64,000 bases of DNA from the NCBI RefSeq assembly GCF_039555335.1, contig NC_092628.1, positions 34,680,965 through 34,744,964 of the forward strand, in the 5' to 3' direction. Shown here piece by piece: positions 23,812-36,131 of the stretch (within the stretch, counting starts at the first letter, position 1; each line of letters begins with the position of its first letter). Both the position numbers and the translations under genes were made by a program. The notes under the pieces were generated by a model. The model was not told the origin of the DNA and made no database searches. It worked only from the letters and a program-made list of their open reading frames with translations. Origin of the DNA: Amphiura filiformis (taxonomy: Eukaryota > Echinodermata > Ophiuroidea > Amphilepidida > Amphiuridae).

Positions 23812-24893
23812 GTCATTACGCGTAAAGAGGTTCTTGTATGCCCTGGTTGGAATTTGAAGGATCTATTATATTTTAGTATTAGGCCAATACTTGTTAAAAT
23901 TATCAAAATTTTAATGCAAGTATCTGACGACAAGTGGCCATTTGCAGGGAGAGAGCTTCATCATACACTAAACAGATATGTTGCCAAAATCCTTTCAGTC
24001 CTTTCCAGCCTTTGTTACAAGCAATCTCTGAACTGGTACTTGTAAGTCTCTTTACGGGCGTAACCCAGAGGTGCGAAGGGTGCGCACCCTGAGTCTACAT
24101 TAATGCCTATAAGACATGCAAAGGGCTAATCTTTTCTGAGATCAACAATTTTGGTAAAAAACAAAAGAAAAACCGAGGAAAATAGCAGTTTTGACAAAGT
24201 TGAAGCTCCATTCAAATACATGTAGCTAATATCACTACTTAAATGGAAAAATTACCGATTCATGTAAAATGTCTTATTGTCTTTACTTTAATACACGGCT
24301 TTCAGCTTTACCACTTGCAGGCTATGATAGCACATCTATGACAAGTAACAAAGGTGTCAAAAACCTGATTTTTGATGATTTTTACGATCCTCCGGATGAG
24401 CAAATCACGGAATGGGCCTTTATAGGGAAATCTCTTACACCATTGACAAATCGCTGCAACCAGGTATACGACACAATTATGTAAGCCATCTCTAATTATG
24501 GACTTGACCTGGCAAGTTTGATAATACGAAGTCTTAGGGAAGGGCAAAATGTAACGTTTTCGGTATATCATATCCATTTAACCACCGATTATAATCAACA
24601 ACATATTTTATACAAAAGGGTGTTCTTTAATACTTTGTGCACCATATTAAAAGACGATACACTAAAGTAAGGATGAATCCAGATGACAGAAAATGTACCG
24701 ATATGCTTTTTGCACAGACGCGGGCAATCCAGTGGGGACATTGTCATTTAAAAACACATTTCCTTTTTAATTGAAAATAGTAAAAGCTAGTGGAGTAAGG
24801 TATACACACCTCTTTTTGGAGTGTTCGGGTGGAGGGAGGCTAGGCGAAGCCGATCACCGGGGCCGATCAGCGAGGCCAAGGTCCAAACGACGA
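23812..24893 (+). repeat. Dispersed duplicated block, copy A (paralogous to 28017-29428)
   Basis: Starts gtcattacgcgtaaagagg and shares long near-identical runs with the second block: ccctggttggaatttgaagg, ctctgaactggtacttgtaa, ggtgcgaagggtgcgcaccc, ttgatgatttttacg, atgagcaaatcacggaatg and ggtggagggaggctagg. The order is the same and small gaps differ. No coding frame is conserved between copies, so it reads as a non-coding repeat or decayed transposon. Confidence 0.75.
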
Positions 24894-25229
24894 GATTACA
24901 TGCTTGCGCCAATTTCGCTATTCATGCGAAATATTGCCAATGATTAATTATTATTTCTTTTAATTCTTCTTGGTCAATTTCTTAAACTGAATGAACCAAT
25001 CCGGAGGGCTAATTTGAGTCATAAAGTCTAGCGGGAACATGCAAGTTTTCAAGTGTAACAAAATATCGATATTCATTCTTGATTAATTCGTGTCTCGAAT
25101 AGTGTTTCACTCTGGTCTCTGCTTCAATCAACCTGAACAATTGTGTGTCTTCTATAATGTGAATAGGATTTGGACCCAAAATTCGAGGCTCCGAGCCGAG
25201 ATTAAAATGTTTCCTCTTTCTGAAATCGG
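24894..25229. other. No gene recognised
   Basis: No supported feature. Confidence 0.4.
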
Positions 25230-25463
25230 TTCATGATGCAGTCATGTCTACAGTAGAATTCATCTCGACCTTTGCAGGACTTAACCCCATTAAAAGCTAT
25301 TAAACCAAGATAACACTCATTGAAACAGCTCAACTGATTAAATCGGATCTTCTCTGGTTGTGCACAAGTGTCTGTTTTCATGTGCGATATCGCAATAAAG
25401 CTGGTATTATAGCTTCAGTTGGGTAACCGATTATAAAGGAAACGAAAGGAAACAATGGTATGT

Positions 25464-25838
25464 CAGAGGATGATTTAAGCACTTCCCAGCAAGTCTTGCG
25501 GTTAGCACAGCTGTGTGAGTGAACATGACACCACTGCCCGCCCACTGCATACACACGTGCATAGTTAAATTTGAATTTGGACTGATATATTTACAATAAA
25601 TACACATTCAAAATACCAGTCGATTTCACATTTTATGTTATCTACAGAGGTGTGAATTATCCTTCATGCATACATCACTTTAGATCTGAAATCGACCAAG
25701 TAATAATGACACACGGGCAATTCTAAAACAACATCTTTTGCACAGAGTTCAATGGGATTTGAAAAGTAAAGTGGCAGTTGAAACTCTAGTGATAACACTT
25801 TTACAGTGCATGATGGGGCTTCCTTAAATCATCCTCTG
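25464..25838. mobile_element. 375-bp cagaggatgattta element, copy 2, with 9-bp target duplication
   Basis: Nearly identical to 14010-14385 along its whole length, with the same terminal cagaggatgatttaag. It is flanked by atggtatgt at 25455-25463 and 25839-25847. The flanking repeat differs from that of copy 1, showing two independent insertions of one family. The paralogous block at 1480-2300 provides the empty site. Confidence 0.9.
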
Positions 25839-25989
25839 ATGGTATGTGTACCTTTGTTCACGAAATGAGACAATTGCCTGCTTTTTGTAAACCAGCATTC
25901 TTGAAAATGAGCAACATAATGATTGTTGACTTAACACGGTTTGGAAATAATTTCTTCATATTTTTGGTGTTATCTGTCGTTTACATATC

Positions 25990-26306
25990 CTTCCTAAAAC
26001 ACAAAAGTGCGACCCTCTCCAAACACCTAAATTAGCTAAAAATTTAGGACATGTTACAAAACTATATTGTCTAGAATTAATTTTAGAAGAGTACTTTTAA
26101 TATTGGCCGGTTATTTTTCACACAGCGACGTTAACTAGGCAATGTACTATTACCTATAACATTAACTAAAACACCAAAGTACGAATATTTCCAAACATCT
26201 AAATTAGCTAAAATTTAGGACATGTTAAAAACTATATTTTCTAGAACTTTAGAAGAGTACTTTTAATATTGGCCGGTTATTTTTCACACAGCGACGTTAA
26301 CTAGTC
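25990..26306. repeat. Tandem duplication, about 171-bp spacing
   Basis: The run taaattagctaaaaatttag through aagagtacttttaatattgg and cacacagcgacgttaactag appears at 26030-26137 and again at 26201-26304. The copies differ by a few small gaps. Confidence 0.85.
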
Positions 26307-26463
26307 ATATCCCCATACTTTTAACGTAGGGCTATTTGTAGAGGTCACGCGTCAATGGGAAAGAGCACTGTGTATTGTGTATAGGAAAACGGACAGTAAC
26401 TGCAGTATGTGATCCGTTGAATTTTAGAGATTTAGTTAGTATGTTTATTTTCTTGTTGTGACC

Positions 26464-26815
26464 ACAGCTAGCATAGGCGTAGATCCGGGGGGATGGGGGA
26501 TTTATCCCCCAATATTTTGCCACGGGGATGGTCCATACAATCATCCCCCCAATGTTGACGCCTGATAATGGGTTTCTGACCAAATTAACCTCATATTTGC
26601 CCATTTTAGCCCCAAAAGTGCAAATTTAATCTACTTTTACACCATATTTCATCAGTTTAGCTTCAAAATAGCAAAAATTTTCGCGCGCTTCGCGCGCATT
26701 TATATCATAAACTAATTATGTCGCCAAAGGGTGCTGGATTGACTATACTTCAATATTTTTTTCCAACTTCATCCCCCCCCAATGTCAAAAAGAAATCTAC
26801 GCCACTGACAGCTAG
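26464..26815. mobile_element. hAT-like element with 8-bp target duplication
   Basis: The element 26472-26807 is flanked by acagctag at 26464-26471 and 26808-26815. Its ends cataggcgtagat and the complement cagtggcgtagat are an imperfect inverted repeat. An 8-bp duplication and ends beginning CA(G)..GGCG fit the hAT superfamily. The interior is C/G-run rich on its flanks with cgcgcgctt near 26685. No transposase. Confidence 0.75.
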
Positions 26816-27450
26816 ATTTCCATTATACCAAACACGGAAGTCAAAGTAGTATTATCTGTCAAAATGCGTATATTGTGTGACGATGTGAGACAGACGTTTT
26901 CCTTGACGGACCCTGGAACATACTCATTATGAAAACCACAATATTTGTTATTTATTTTCATGCGTCAAGCGTGACTACCTTTATTGTCAATGATAAAATA
27001 GGTGTTCAACGTGATAATAATGACATTCAAGTCATTTACAAGTAGCAGTCGAATCAGGGTACCAGTATAGTTATACCCTATAGGTGCGACATTATTATTC
27101 AGACTTAATACTTAGGGTATAGTCCTTAAAAGATCCCGACCGAAACAATTAGCAGCTAGTTCCTTGCCCAGGGGAATTTCCAGTTAGCTCAATTTTTCCA
27201 CGAGAACAGACAGCAGATAGACACTGCGGTGTTCGAACTCGTGGTCCTGAGTGCTGTCCTGGTCTAGTGCTGGATGTTACAAACCACCACCCCTGAATGC
27301 TGCTGGCGGATGGCGGGCTCGAGTCGCTGACAGCCATGTTCTATCACACCCATCAGAGTCTTACCGATCGAGCTCAGTGTCATGCTAATTAACAGTACAG
27401 TCCTTGACATTGATGTCTGTTGAGATGATGATGATGAAACACCGTGGCAA
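26816..27450. other. No gene recognised; possible tRNA-like SINE fragment
   Basis: Around 27228-27290 the phrase ggtgttcgaactcgtggt, read on the minus strand as accacgagttcgaacacc, resembles a Pol III B box. A flanking tRNA body could not be reconstructed. There is otherwise no supported feature. Confidence 0.3.
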
Positions 27451-27807
27451 TCCCAGCAAACACAAAACGGGTTGTATTTTGGATTTGGGTTTAAGTGAAA
27501 ACGAATAACATTAAAATGTCGGGATAAATAATGGTCAGGAAAATGTTTTAAAACATTGTGTATAAAAATTCACTACAAAAACATTTTTACATGTTATTGT
27601 AAACTATTTTTGAAAAAAACATTTTACAAAATATCTTGTTAAAATTTAAATATCATTATGATACAAGTTCGGCAGCAAGTTTTCAAATAATGCTTTAGAA
27701 TGTTATGAAAACGTTTTATACCTTTATATACCCGATATTTTCACGTTTTCTGTCCACCTTTTCTAACCTTTTGCGAATAATGAGAAAAACGTTCTGTGTT
27801 TGCTGAG
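27451..27807. mobile_element. Inverted-repeat element of the cagcaaacacaaaacg family
   Basis: Left end cccagcaaacacaaaacg (27451) faces the right end cgttctgtgtttgctgag, an imperfect complement. The interior is AT-rich with repeated aaaacatttt/aatgtt words, like 12640-12932. A related end (cccagcaaaaacattt) occurs at about 60709. Non-autonomous; superfamily not determined. Confidence 0.65.
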
Positions 27808-28016
27808 ATGACAATCTAATCCATCAACAAATTAGAAGCCTTAATTTCCTGAAACCCCGGGCCTGAAACACCCATATTATAATAAAAGGTATAAAAAAGT
27901 TAATGATTTACAATGACAAATTATGGAGTCATTGTTACATAATGAGTCAAATATAGGTTCAAAATTTTTTGTATTCTCTTCCATAATTTTCAAGGTCAAA
28001 TTTGAGTAAGTGACAA

Positions 28017-29428
28017 TGTCATTACGGTAAAGAGGTTCTTGAACATAGTTATGCCCTGGTTGGAATTTGAAGGAACTATTATATTTTAGTATTAGGCCGA
28101 TACTTGTTTAAAATTTTAGTGCAAGTGTCTGATGACAATTTGCAGTGAGAGAGCTTCATCATACAGTAAACAGATACGTTGCCAAAATCCTTTTAAGGCT
28201 TTCCAGCCTTTGTTGCAAGCAATCTCTGAACTGGTACTTGTAAGTCTCTTTAGGGGCGTATTCCAGAGGTGCGAAGGGTGCGCACCCTGGGTCTACATTA
28301 ATGCCTAAGACATGCAAAGGGTATAATGGATTCCGCATACGCCCCTGCTCTTGTATAAATGTACTTTGGGACATGCACAAAAAATAATTGTTTGTTATTA
28401 CAAGAGTTTACAAAATAAGGAACCACGAAAATAGAATTACTAAGTACTACTTTTGAAGGGATATTATAATGTCAGTTGAATGATATTGCGCAGGAGTACA
28501 GCTTTGCGGTTCGGTCATTCTTATCTACGAATGTTCTAAATCCTTGGCCATTATCCCTTACAATTGTATATAGATCTGTTCGTCACTCGTCATCGTTAAT
28601 AGTAATACATGTACAACATTCGCAGGAGACGGCTTATTCAGTGATCCTTTTCACAGGGGGGGCAGTTGCCTCCCTTGCCCCCCCCTGATGCTAGCACATC
28701 TATGACAGTAACAAGGGTGTCAAAACCGGATTTTTGATGATTTTTACGCGGATCATCCGGATGAGCAAATCACGGAATGAGCCTTTATAGGGAAATCTCT
28801 TACACCATTGACAAATCGCTGCAACCATGTATATGACACAATTATGTTTACCATCTCTAATTATGGACTTGACTTACGTTGACTTCACAAAATCACGAAA
28901 TAAGCCTTTTCATTATTTTACCATGCTTGGAACTTTAGTTTTGCTAAATGTCACGATAGTTCAGGTCTATGTGATGCGTCTATTTTAAACCGATGTGTAA
29001 GAACTAACGCATCTGACTCATAGAGAGGAATACAGTGAATCACTACCCGGGATCACGACATAGCGAGATCAGTGTGCTGGGCCTGGCAAGTTTTTAACCC
29101 CTTCCTGATATTTGAAGTCTTAGGGAAGGGCAACATGTAGCGTTTTAACTACATGTATATCATATCCATTTAACCACCGATTATAATTAACATCATATTT
29201 TATACAAATATTATAAAAGACGATACACTAAAGTAAGATAACAGAAAATGTGCCGATATGCTTTGTGCACAGGCACGGGATATCCAGCGGGGACATTTTC
29301 ATTTAAAACATATTTTGTTAATTGAAAATAGTAAAAGCTAGTGGAGTAAGGTATACATACCTCTTTTTGGAGTTTTCGGGTGGAGGGAGGCTAGGTGAAG
29401 CCGAGCAGCGAGGCCGAGGTACAAACGA
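28017..29428 (+). repeat. Dispersed duplicated block, copy B (paralogous to 23812-24893)
   Basis: Matches copy A from gtcattacggtaaagagg to gtggagggaggctagg. It carries extra sequence in the middle (about 28340-28690) and near 28880-29090 that copy A lacks. A short third piece of the same family is at 44035-44125. No frame is conserved between copies. Confidence 0.75.
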
Positions 29429-31984
29429 CAACAACAACAACCCCCCTCCAAAAAAAACAACAACACATACACACACCCACACTGGGGGATACGGGATAAG
29501 GAATGAGGATTAATGAAATAGTGAAGATGCTCCTTGTATAGATAGCCATGCATAAATATACATGTATTCAACACACATTTTGGCATCAAACCTGATCACG
29601 TTTTCATGCTGTGTTCTATAACTTAGTAGATCATAGCATTTTCCATACAGCATAAACCTGTAGAGCCAAATGGATTAGATTGGAAAATAATAAGAGGAAA
29701 CTGGAGGTGTTAAAAGGAAATATAGTAAATTAAGTTAATTAAAATAATGAAAAAGCTTACTGGCTTCATAAGGCTTATATTACCAATCACGCTTTACAAC
29801 ATGAGAATACACTGGATGCATGAAGTGTACATTTCAGAGATGATGAAAAAACATCACCAATATAGGCTTAGATAAAGTGAAAACAACTGTGTACCACATT
29901 GCCGACTGTGGATAGAATATGAAGTACTTAGAAGTAGAAGCACACAGGGCATAATTTCGAACCCCTTCTTATTGATTTTCTTTATCGATATGAACAAAAA
30001 ACAAAAATATTACTAAGCGTCTTTTACTTTTGTTGAGATAAACGTAAACGTCAAGAAAATATAGATCAATGTTATATCAGTGGCAATTACGTGACACCAT
30101 GACCATCGTTGACCTAATTGTTAGGCTATCCCCATTTCTAGTAAAAGTCACGCTGCAGATGGCTGAAATGAATTGCTTACATGTAGCTCCATGATCAATG
30201 TATTCTCCAATGATGACCCGGAATGGTGACTGCAAATTGAGGCGCTCAATGGTTTCGCTGTCGGACAAGTATTATGATGGACTCTTTAGCAGGAGTTGCC
30301 AACCAACACTGACCAATGGGGAAATGGGCAGGGGGAAATGGGGTCGCAAACCGGGGCTCAAAACGTGGATTGAGAGACGATACATGGTTACAAAATAATG
30401 GACTGACTTAGGTGGGGTTCCCAAAATAGTTGGGAACTCCAGCAAAGTTAACAGCATTTTTTGTATGTTAGATTTTCTGTTGTGTTATGTTGTTTGATAT
30501 GGTTTGATGATATGGTTTTATTGTCAAACGTCAATAGGATACGTTGTCTAAATTTCAGGCAAAGGTGGATTTCCCCTGTCATTGTATTACGACACATGCA
30601 CGAGGACGTTTTAAATTACGTTTAAAATACAACAGGAGATTTTCATATTAAATTAGTTTATTTTAGTTCACTTGTTGAAAGGATACTTAGTCAAAAGTAA
30701 GCAACTCTACAGACGTTTCTCTTTGTTGCTTCATTGTAAACGAACACCCTATGTGCGCCAAGTAGCCAATTCCAGTTTATTCAAATAGATTCAAACCAAG
30801 TCAGAGAGCGGAATTAATTACGTCAAAATTCCATGTTGCTCTAATTTGATAGCATTGGCTTATACTGCCACAAGTTTTACACCAAGTGCTTTTAGTTGTG
30901 TTTTTTTTTGTTGCTTTCAAATTGTACATGATTCCCATCCAAATTAAAATTAGGATCACGATTCCCTTCATAAGTGTGTGGTTACGGAAAGTGTATTAAT
31001 ATTATTGCGTATAATTATAATTATATCATGTAAATTGCAAATCACTGAATGGGACTTTTAAGTGCGTAAACACGATAAGAAATACAAAATTAACGAATCA
31101 GCGATATTTTTTATGGTTTTAATATCACATATATCTTTATTAAAATAACCTAAAGAGCCCTGTCGTAAAAGAAGATAAAATTCCCAAGAGATTGGGCTTT
31201 ATCATGTTTATCGTCAGATTAAATCTTAAGTCTATCACAAATTCTGTGTTGTCATTATTGCAAAGTTGCATATTTCATAGATGTGTTTAAATAAATTCAG
31301 GAATCTAAGTGTCAAAAATGGCGGGTCCCGCGAAATCTTTAAGTTCATATCTTTAGAATGTTTTTGTTATTACTCTGTTTAAGACATTTGAAAGGTATTT
31401 TGTCCACAAAAATCATATTAAAATGTTCAAGCAAGCTTTCCAGATAACATTATGAAATAAAATTATATCAACAAATGTAGTTAATTAGTTGACACCGAGT
31501 AGATGCAGGTACATTGTACAATGTACATTATATAATAGAAAGTATTTGCTCAATAATTTATTATTTTTCATTTTTCAGAAGCAAAATTCCACACAAAGAA
31601 TGTATTCATTTCTTTCACAGCATTTCTTTAGCTTAAATTGCGATTGTTGATCATTTGGAATTTGAACATCCATTTGATCCATCGCAGAATAGTAGGCAAA
31701 GATGATAAAGGTGCTTTTGGACGTTCGTTGCTCAGAGAGGAAGCTTTGTAATTATGTAATTATATTTTTACCAGGGTAATCTTTCACATTTGCCTAAAAC
31801 TATTTTACGAATATCCCCTGTAAATGACTCTTTGGCCTTCCTGCAGCCTACCTAAAGGTTCATATGATTGGTACAGTCATGCATTGTTGTTATTACCGGA
31901 CCTTAAATAATGATTCATCATCAGAATAGTCGCTGTGTAATAGCCCCGATCTAAAGAAATGCTTCCCAAGTCATTAGTTCGTAT
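29429..31984. other. No gene recognised
   Basis: AT-rich sequence with short low-complexity runs (caa/ccc near 29428-29480). Open frames around 30077-30457 lack recognisable domains. A small palindrome (tacattgtacaatgta) lies near 31511. Confidence 0.4.
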
Positions 31985-32285
31985 CGAGGGCTTAGAGCCA
32001 GAACCACATATGTCCATTTGTTTTCTCAATTACATGTTACTCATTTCGGTAACAAATGGACGGTTAATTTTACCCTCCATAAGAAAATGTAAGTGACTTT
32101 TGGGGTATATACATGGTCACCATGGTCACTTGCGTTTAACTAACTGTTCAAGTGACCATGCATATACCCCAAAGTCACTTGCATTTATTATGGAGGGCAT
32201 AATTAACTGTCCATTTGTTGCCGAAATAAGTAGCATGTAATTGAGAAAACAAATGGACATATGTGGTTCTGGCTCTAAGCCCTCG
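31985..32285. mobile_element. Long palindromic miniature element, arms about 140 bp
   Basis: Left end cgagggcttagagccagaac and right end gttctggctctaagccctcg are exact complements. Pairing continues inward through the atatgtccatttgtt and gtgacttttggggtatat blocks with small mismatches. The whole 301 bp would fold as a single hairpin. No coding capacity. Confidence 0.85.
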
Positions 32286-32384
32286 GTATATTGTTGACCA
32301 GTAATTGATTGGATCCTATTACTGCCAACCCACGTCATGTCATTTATTGGTTAATGATAAAATAACTATCGTTAGTTTCAAATG

Positions 32385-32475
32385 CAAAAAACAACAACAA
32401 CAACAACAACAACAAAAAATACATACGACTAAACAACAACAACAAAAAACAAAATAAAAACAAAAACAAAAATAT
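32385..32475. repeat. (CAA)n and A-rich simple repeat
   Basis: Runs of caa followed by aaaaac units. Confidence 0.9.
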
Positions 32476-32489
32476 GGTTATGAAAAAAG

Positions 32490-32515
32490 GAGCCAGAACC
32501 ACATATGTCCATTTG
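32490..32515. repeat. Terminal fragment of the 31985-32285 element
   Basis: The phrase agccagaaccacatatgtcc atttgt repeats the left end of the palindromic element about 0.5 kb upstream, then diverges. It is a solitary end or truncated copy. Confidence 0.65.
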
Positions 32516-33621
32516 TGTCGCAAAAATTAAAATTCGCTTTGCAGAGAAACTCAAGTGCCTGGCTCAAGTGACAACAGAGAAATACCAAATTATTAGATCA
32601 TTGCATAAACTGTCTTCTGAATTAGCAGAGCCGGGCGAGGTAAATGTTTGAAAGTAAAGTAGCTTGGTCCTGAAATAGGAAAGTATATGCCCAGCTATGG
32701 GTAAACTTGTGACATAGCTTTACATAAGAGGAAGACATTATAGACATTTACATGGAAATGAATAATTTGACCTTATTGACCTATATTACTATGGACTATA
32801 CTGTTATGATTGGATTGACATTTCGATGTATTATACAACTTCAGCTTTTGAATTTATTAGCGAATCACAATCTGATTTGATTGATATCGTGTTTCATGAC
32901 ATCAAATTAAATCATAAATCACATTTGAAATAGCCTATCTATCAATGCGTCGTGACATTGATCTTGTAAAATTTGAAGTCAAGGATGCGCATTTGCAATC
33001 TTTATTATTATTTGCATTTTTTTAGTTTTTATGTCATATTAGTTTGATTGATATGTTTTAGTTTAGTTTCAATTGTGTTCTTCAAAACATGCATTGTCAA
33101 CTTGTCTCGTTTTTCAACGGCAAACAATGCATGTTAAATGTTTTCTTATGATTCAAATTGAACATCGCCCAGTTCAGTTAACAGATTAAAATGCAAGACA
33201 ATTGTTTTTTTATACCGTGTCATGGGAGGAGGGGATACTGCCATTGTCGGGTGGTATGGACATGTGCCGCGATGACTATTAACCTTTCCGGGTCCTCTCG
33301 AGCTTCTAAGCTGTTTGTAGTTTCAATTTCTATACTCTCTATTTTGCAATTTTCGGAAAAATATTTAGCATTTTTTGTCCCTATTTGAACTACACTTGGT
33401 GAAATTTCAGCTCCGAAGACACTATCATTTTGATCAAAAACCAGCTTTCAAGAACATTCTTGATGTAGCGAAATTTGTTTCTCGTGTATGAAATAGGTTA
33501 ATAAATGAGTATCACTTGTTTCTCGAGAAATTGTACAAAATAATGCACTTGTACTTCGGGGCTCGTGCATTAGACCCCGCATTAGACGCATCAACATCTC
33601 AGCAGTACGTGTGTATTTTAT
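32516..33621. other. No gene recognised
   Basis: AT-rich DNA without a supported exon or element. Confidence 0.4.
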
Positions 33622-33787
33622 TAGAGAGCTTGCGAAATGGCGTTACTTTAACTTTAACTTTAACGTCTAGAGGATTATAGAGGATTATGTATTCAAAACC
33701 ACGGTGCTTTTGAATACATACTCCTCTATAATCTGGCTCTAGACGTTAAAGTTAAAGTTAAAGTAACGCCATTTCGCAAGCTCTCTA
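33622..33787. mobile_element. TA-flanked palindromic miniature element
   Basis: The element 33624-33785 lies between TA at 33622-33623 and 33786-33787. Arms beginning gagagcttgcgaaatggcgt pair with acgccatttcgcaagctctc at the other end and continue through (actttaa)n and the ctctataatc blocks, so almost the whole element is one hairpin. TA duplication suggests the Tc1/mariner superfamily. Confidence 0.8.
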
Positions 33788-33997
33788 TTTTGTATAATTT
33801 CACTCTCAACAAGTGTATTAACCTATAATTATCGTAATTCCTGAATAAATGACACCAACAATATTTATTACACCTCGGCAATTAAACACAGTGGTCAAAA
33901 TATTCAGATGTTGAAATGTATTCAAGTTTAGCATGTTTAGTATTCGTATACCAGAATTACTTAACAAAAGAAAAACACATTTATTACAATTAAAATT

Positions 33998-34068
33998 CTA
34001 CCAGGGTTCGAACCCACAACCTTTGGATTAACAGTTAAGAGCCTATATAATACCACTACGCTAAACTT
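33998..34068 (-). repeat. tRNA-like sequence, probably a tRNA-derived SINE head
   Basis: Read on the minus strand it has an A-box-like tagcgtagtgg (34053-34065 region) and a perfect B box gggttcgaacc (about 34004-34015). Between them, ctgttaa resembles an anticodon loop with GTT (Asn-like). The acceptor and anticodon stems do not pair, so I do not call it a functional tRNA gene. A related sequence is at 43713-43784. Confidence 0.5.
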
Positions 34069-34480
34069 GTCTATTACTAATAACTCCCATCAATAATGAA
34101 CCTTGCCTCCGACTATGCGGTTCTTATGCAAATGTTGACTAGTGAAAATAATATCACTTCCTGGTCGCGGACTGGGTCGCGGCCTTTGAATGGATGACAT
34201 GACACTCTCGCATTAAACTTTATCCAAATGTTGCACTCTTCCATTATATTTTCAATTCAAATCCCGTTCAGAAATCTATTTTCTTTGACAGAACTTCATC
34301 CGGATTACCGTGACATTGTTCAGTGGACCAGAATACTTCGATTGCAAATCCGGTCTCGTGAGTCCGGTATATCTAATATTATGGCACTGCCACTAACAGA
34401 TCTGAACTGTATTATTGTCACCCCAGATTTTCACTAACTTTTAATATGATATCTTTGTTTGTTTTATTATTTTTTACAGA

Positions 34481-36131
34481 ATGGATGAGATATGGCACGG
34501 TGAATTTTCCAAAGTATTCGCTCCATACCTACCACACATTTGGTACCTCTCACCGACAGACATGTGTCCTTCTCCACGATGGAGGCGCTTCAAAGACAGT
34601 GCAAAAGTCAGATTTTGCTGTCAGGTAATGAACATAATTATGGGGAGTTGTTTACCCATCTCCAATCCTAGCTCAGAATCCTACCCTGGCGTTTCACAAT
34701 CCCAGCATTTAAAAGCAGTGACATAACCCTGCCTCCAATCTCAATACCTCATCCAAAATCATAAAACAAAGATGTAATGCCAAAGTATCGACATTAAATA
34801 GCAATAACAACAATAACAAAAACATCAGCAACATCAACAATATGAACAACAAGATCAAGTCAGAATTGGTTAATACTTGAGCAAATCAAACAGATAATAT
34901 TAGCATCACCATGATGCCATTGTTGTTTTGGAATTCACGGTGAAACTCTTTGAGCCACTTCATTTCTTTTGATATACGTGAAATGATACTCTTTACATGA
35001 AGGCACAAACATAAACAAACAATAATAATTATTATACAAGTTTGAGGTGATATGTACTGAACCTAAATACCAATAGGTGTTGGTCAGAACTGAAATGCAT
35101 CAGTTTTGAATGTGGGTGGAGCTTTTGAAAAAATGGCTCTATGCATGAATGTGTTACTCATGTTTTAATTATTTTTTTCAGCACATATATTTCATCAACA
35201 TTGTTTTTGTTATTGCTGATGCTAATGAAATAAAGGAGAACCCTTTCAAAGAAATTCCAATAAAAATGTTTTCATTTTTTTCTATGATTCTGTAATTTGT
35301 CTTTTCTTTGATTTCAATCAGACCTGTGGTCATGGGTGGACATCGATGAAAGGCCGTGTTGTGTTTTGGTATTTTCTTCACCTACCATTCTGTGAAGGCT
35401 ATGTACAATTTAAACTCTACGGTCAACAGTGTATGAGATGCAACAACGGAATATTTGAACCAGCAATGTGGTATCCAGAAGAAGTAAACAAAGTCTTATG
35501 TAATCTGTACAACAGGATCGGACAGGTAAACGAATAACTCAGGCAACCAACACACAAACTTGGCCTCCGTACCTCCATCATAATACAAAACCTATTTCTT
35601 AGGCTTCTTTATACTTTTTGTATATTAGAGATCAATTATTAAAAGCTATTAAAGTACTCTTCAACGAGTTATAAACACTCTCTGGAGTTGTAAAATAAAA
35701 ATATAATATAGCTGGAACTTGATATGTTGAATATACTCTTTATTCTCTTTAATACTTTACTCTTTTTTGCTTCAGAATTACGAAACATTGTTATTTTGTT
35801 GAAGATTTATAGTTGTTGCTTTACGAATGCTAAGAACAATATGTTTTACCCCTGGAGCAATCATATATATTAGTAGTGAAGTATATTATTTATATATCCA
35901 TTGCAGACATACTATGGATTCGTGAAACCACCAATACGATACGATCGCAGAGCAGGAAACCCCGAACGCAACACAATGCTACATTGTGTCAAGCTTGCCG
36001 AGACGGTGAATGCGACAGCCGACCCAGGACAGGTCCTGCTACTCCTGGACCTCCACATGGCGTCATCGCACCAATCCCTACTAAAATACCGCCACCTACA
36101 GTTGCAGCAAGAACGTAGGGAGGTATACTAA
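34481..36131 (+). CDS. 3CxxC zinc-finger protein of the receptor-transporting-protein type, three exons, apparent frameshift
   Basis: The exons are 34481-34624, 35322-35525 and 35907 to a stop at 36129-36131, all joined in phase 0 by GT-AG introns; a tttttacag acceptor just before the ATG suggests an upstream untranslated exon. Exon 1 gives 48 residues with the family's early pattern (MDEIW..F...P..W.L). Exon 2 completes a first zinc knuckle (C47-x2-C50, then GHGWTS) and carries the second (GQQCMRC, C85-x2-C88). Exon 3 begins TYYGF, as RTP proteins do after this point. The third knuckle (HNATLCQACRDGEC, 35963-36004) is present but in a different frame, ending at the stop 36116-36118. Reading through in the splice-defined frame loses it. 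A one-base deletion between about 35945 and 35965 would explain this. Known RTP proteins assist GPCR traffic to the plasma membrane; a C-terminal membrane segment, seen in several of them, is not evident here. Confidence 0.7.

Larger units (their letters stand above)
25230..26410. repeat. Dispersed duplicated block, copy 2 (paralogous to 1480-2300)
   Basis: Shares, in order, the acagtagaattcatctcgac, gtgcgatatcgcaat, cgaaatgagacaat, ttaacacggtttggaaat and ggaaaacggacagtaactg blocks with 1480-2300. It has been enlarged by the element at 25464-25838 and by a local tandem duplication (25990-26306). Confidence 0.6.

Noticed and set aside
23589-23933. Minus-strand frame of 114 codons
   Set aside because: Partly overlaps the dispersed block, is not conserved in its paralogue, and has no recognisable domain.
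33998-34068. Possible functional tRNA gene (Asn-like)
   Set aside because: Acceptor and anticodon stems do not pair, so it is treated as a SINE head.
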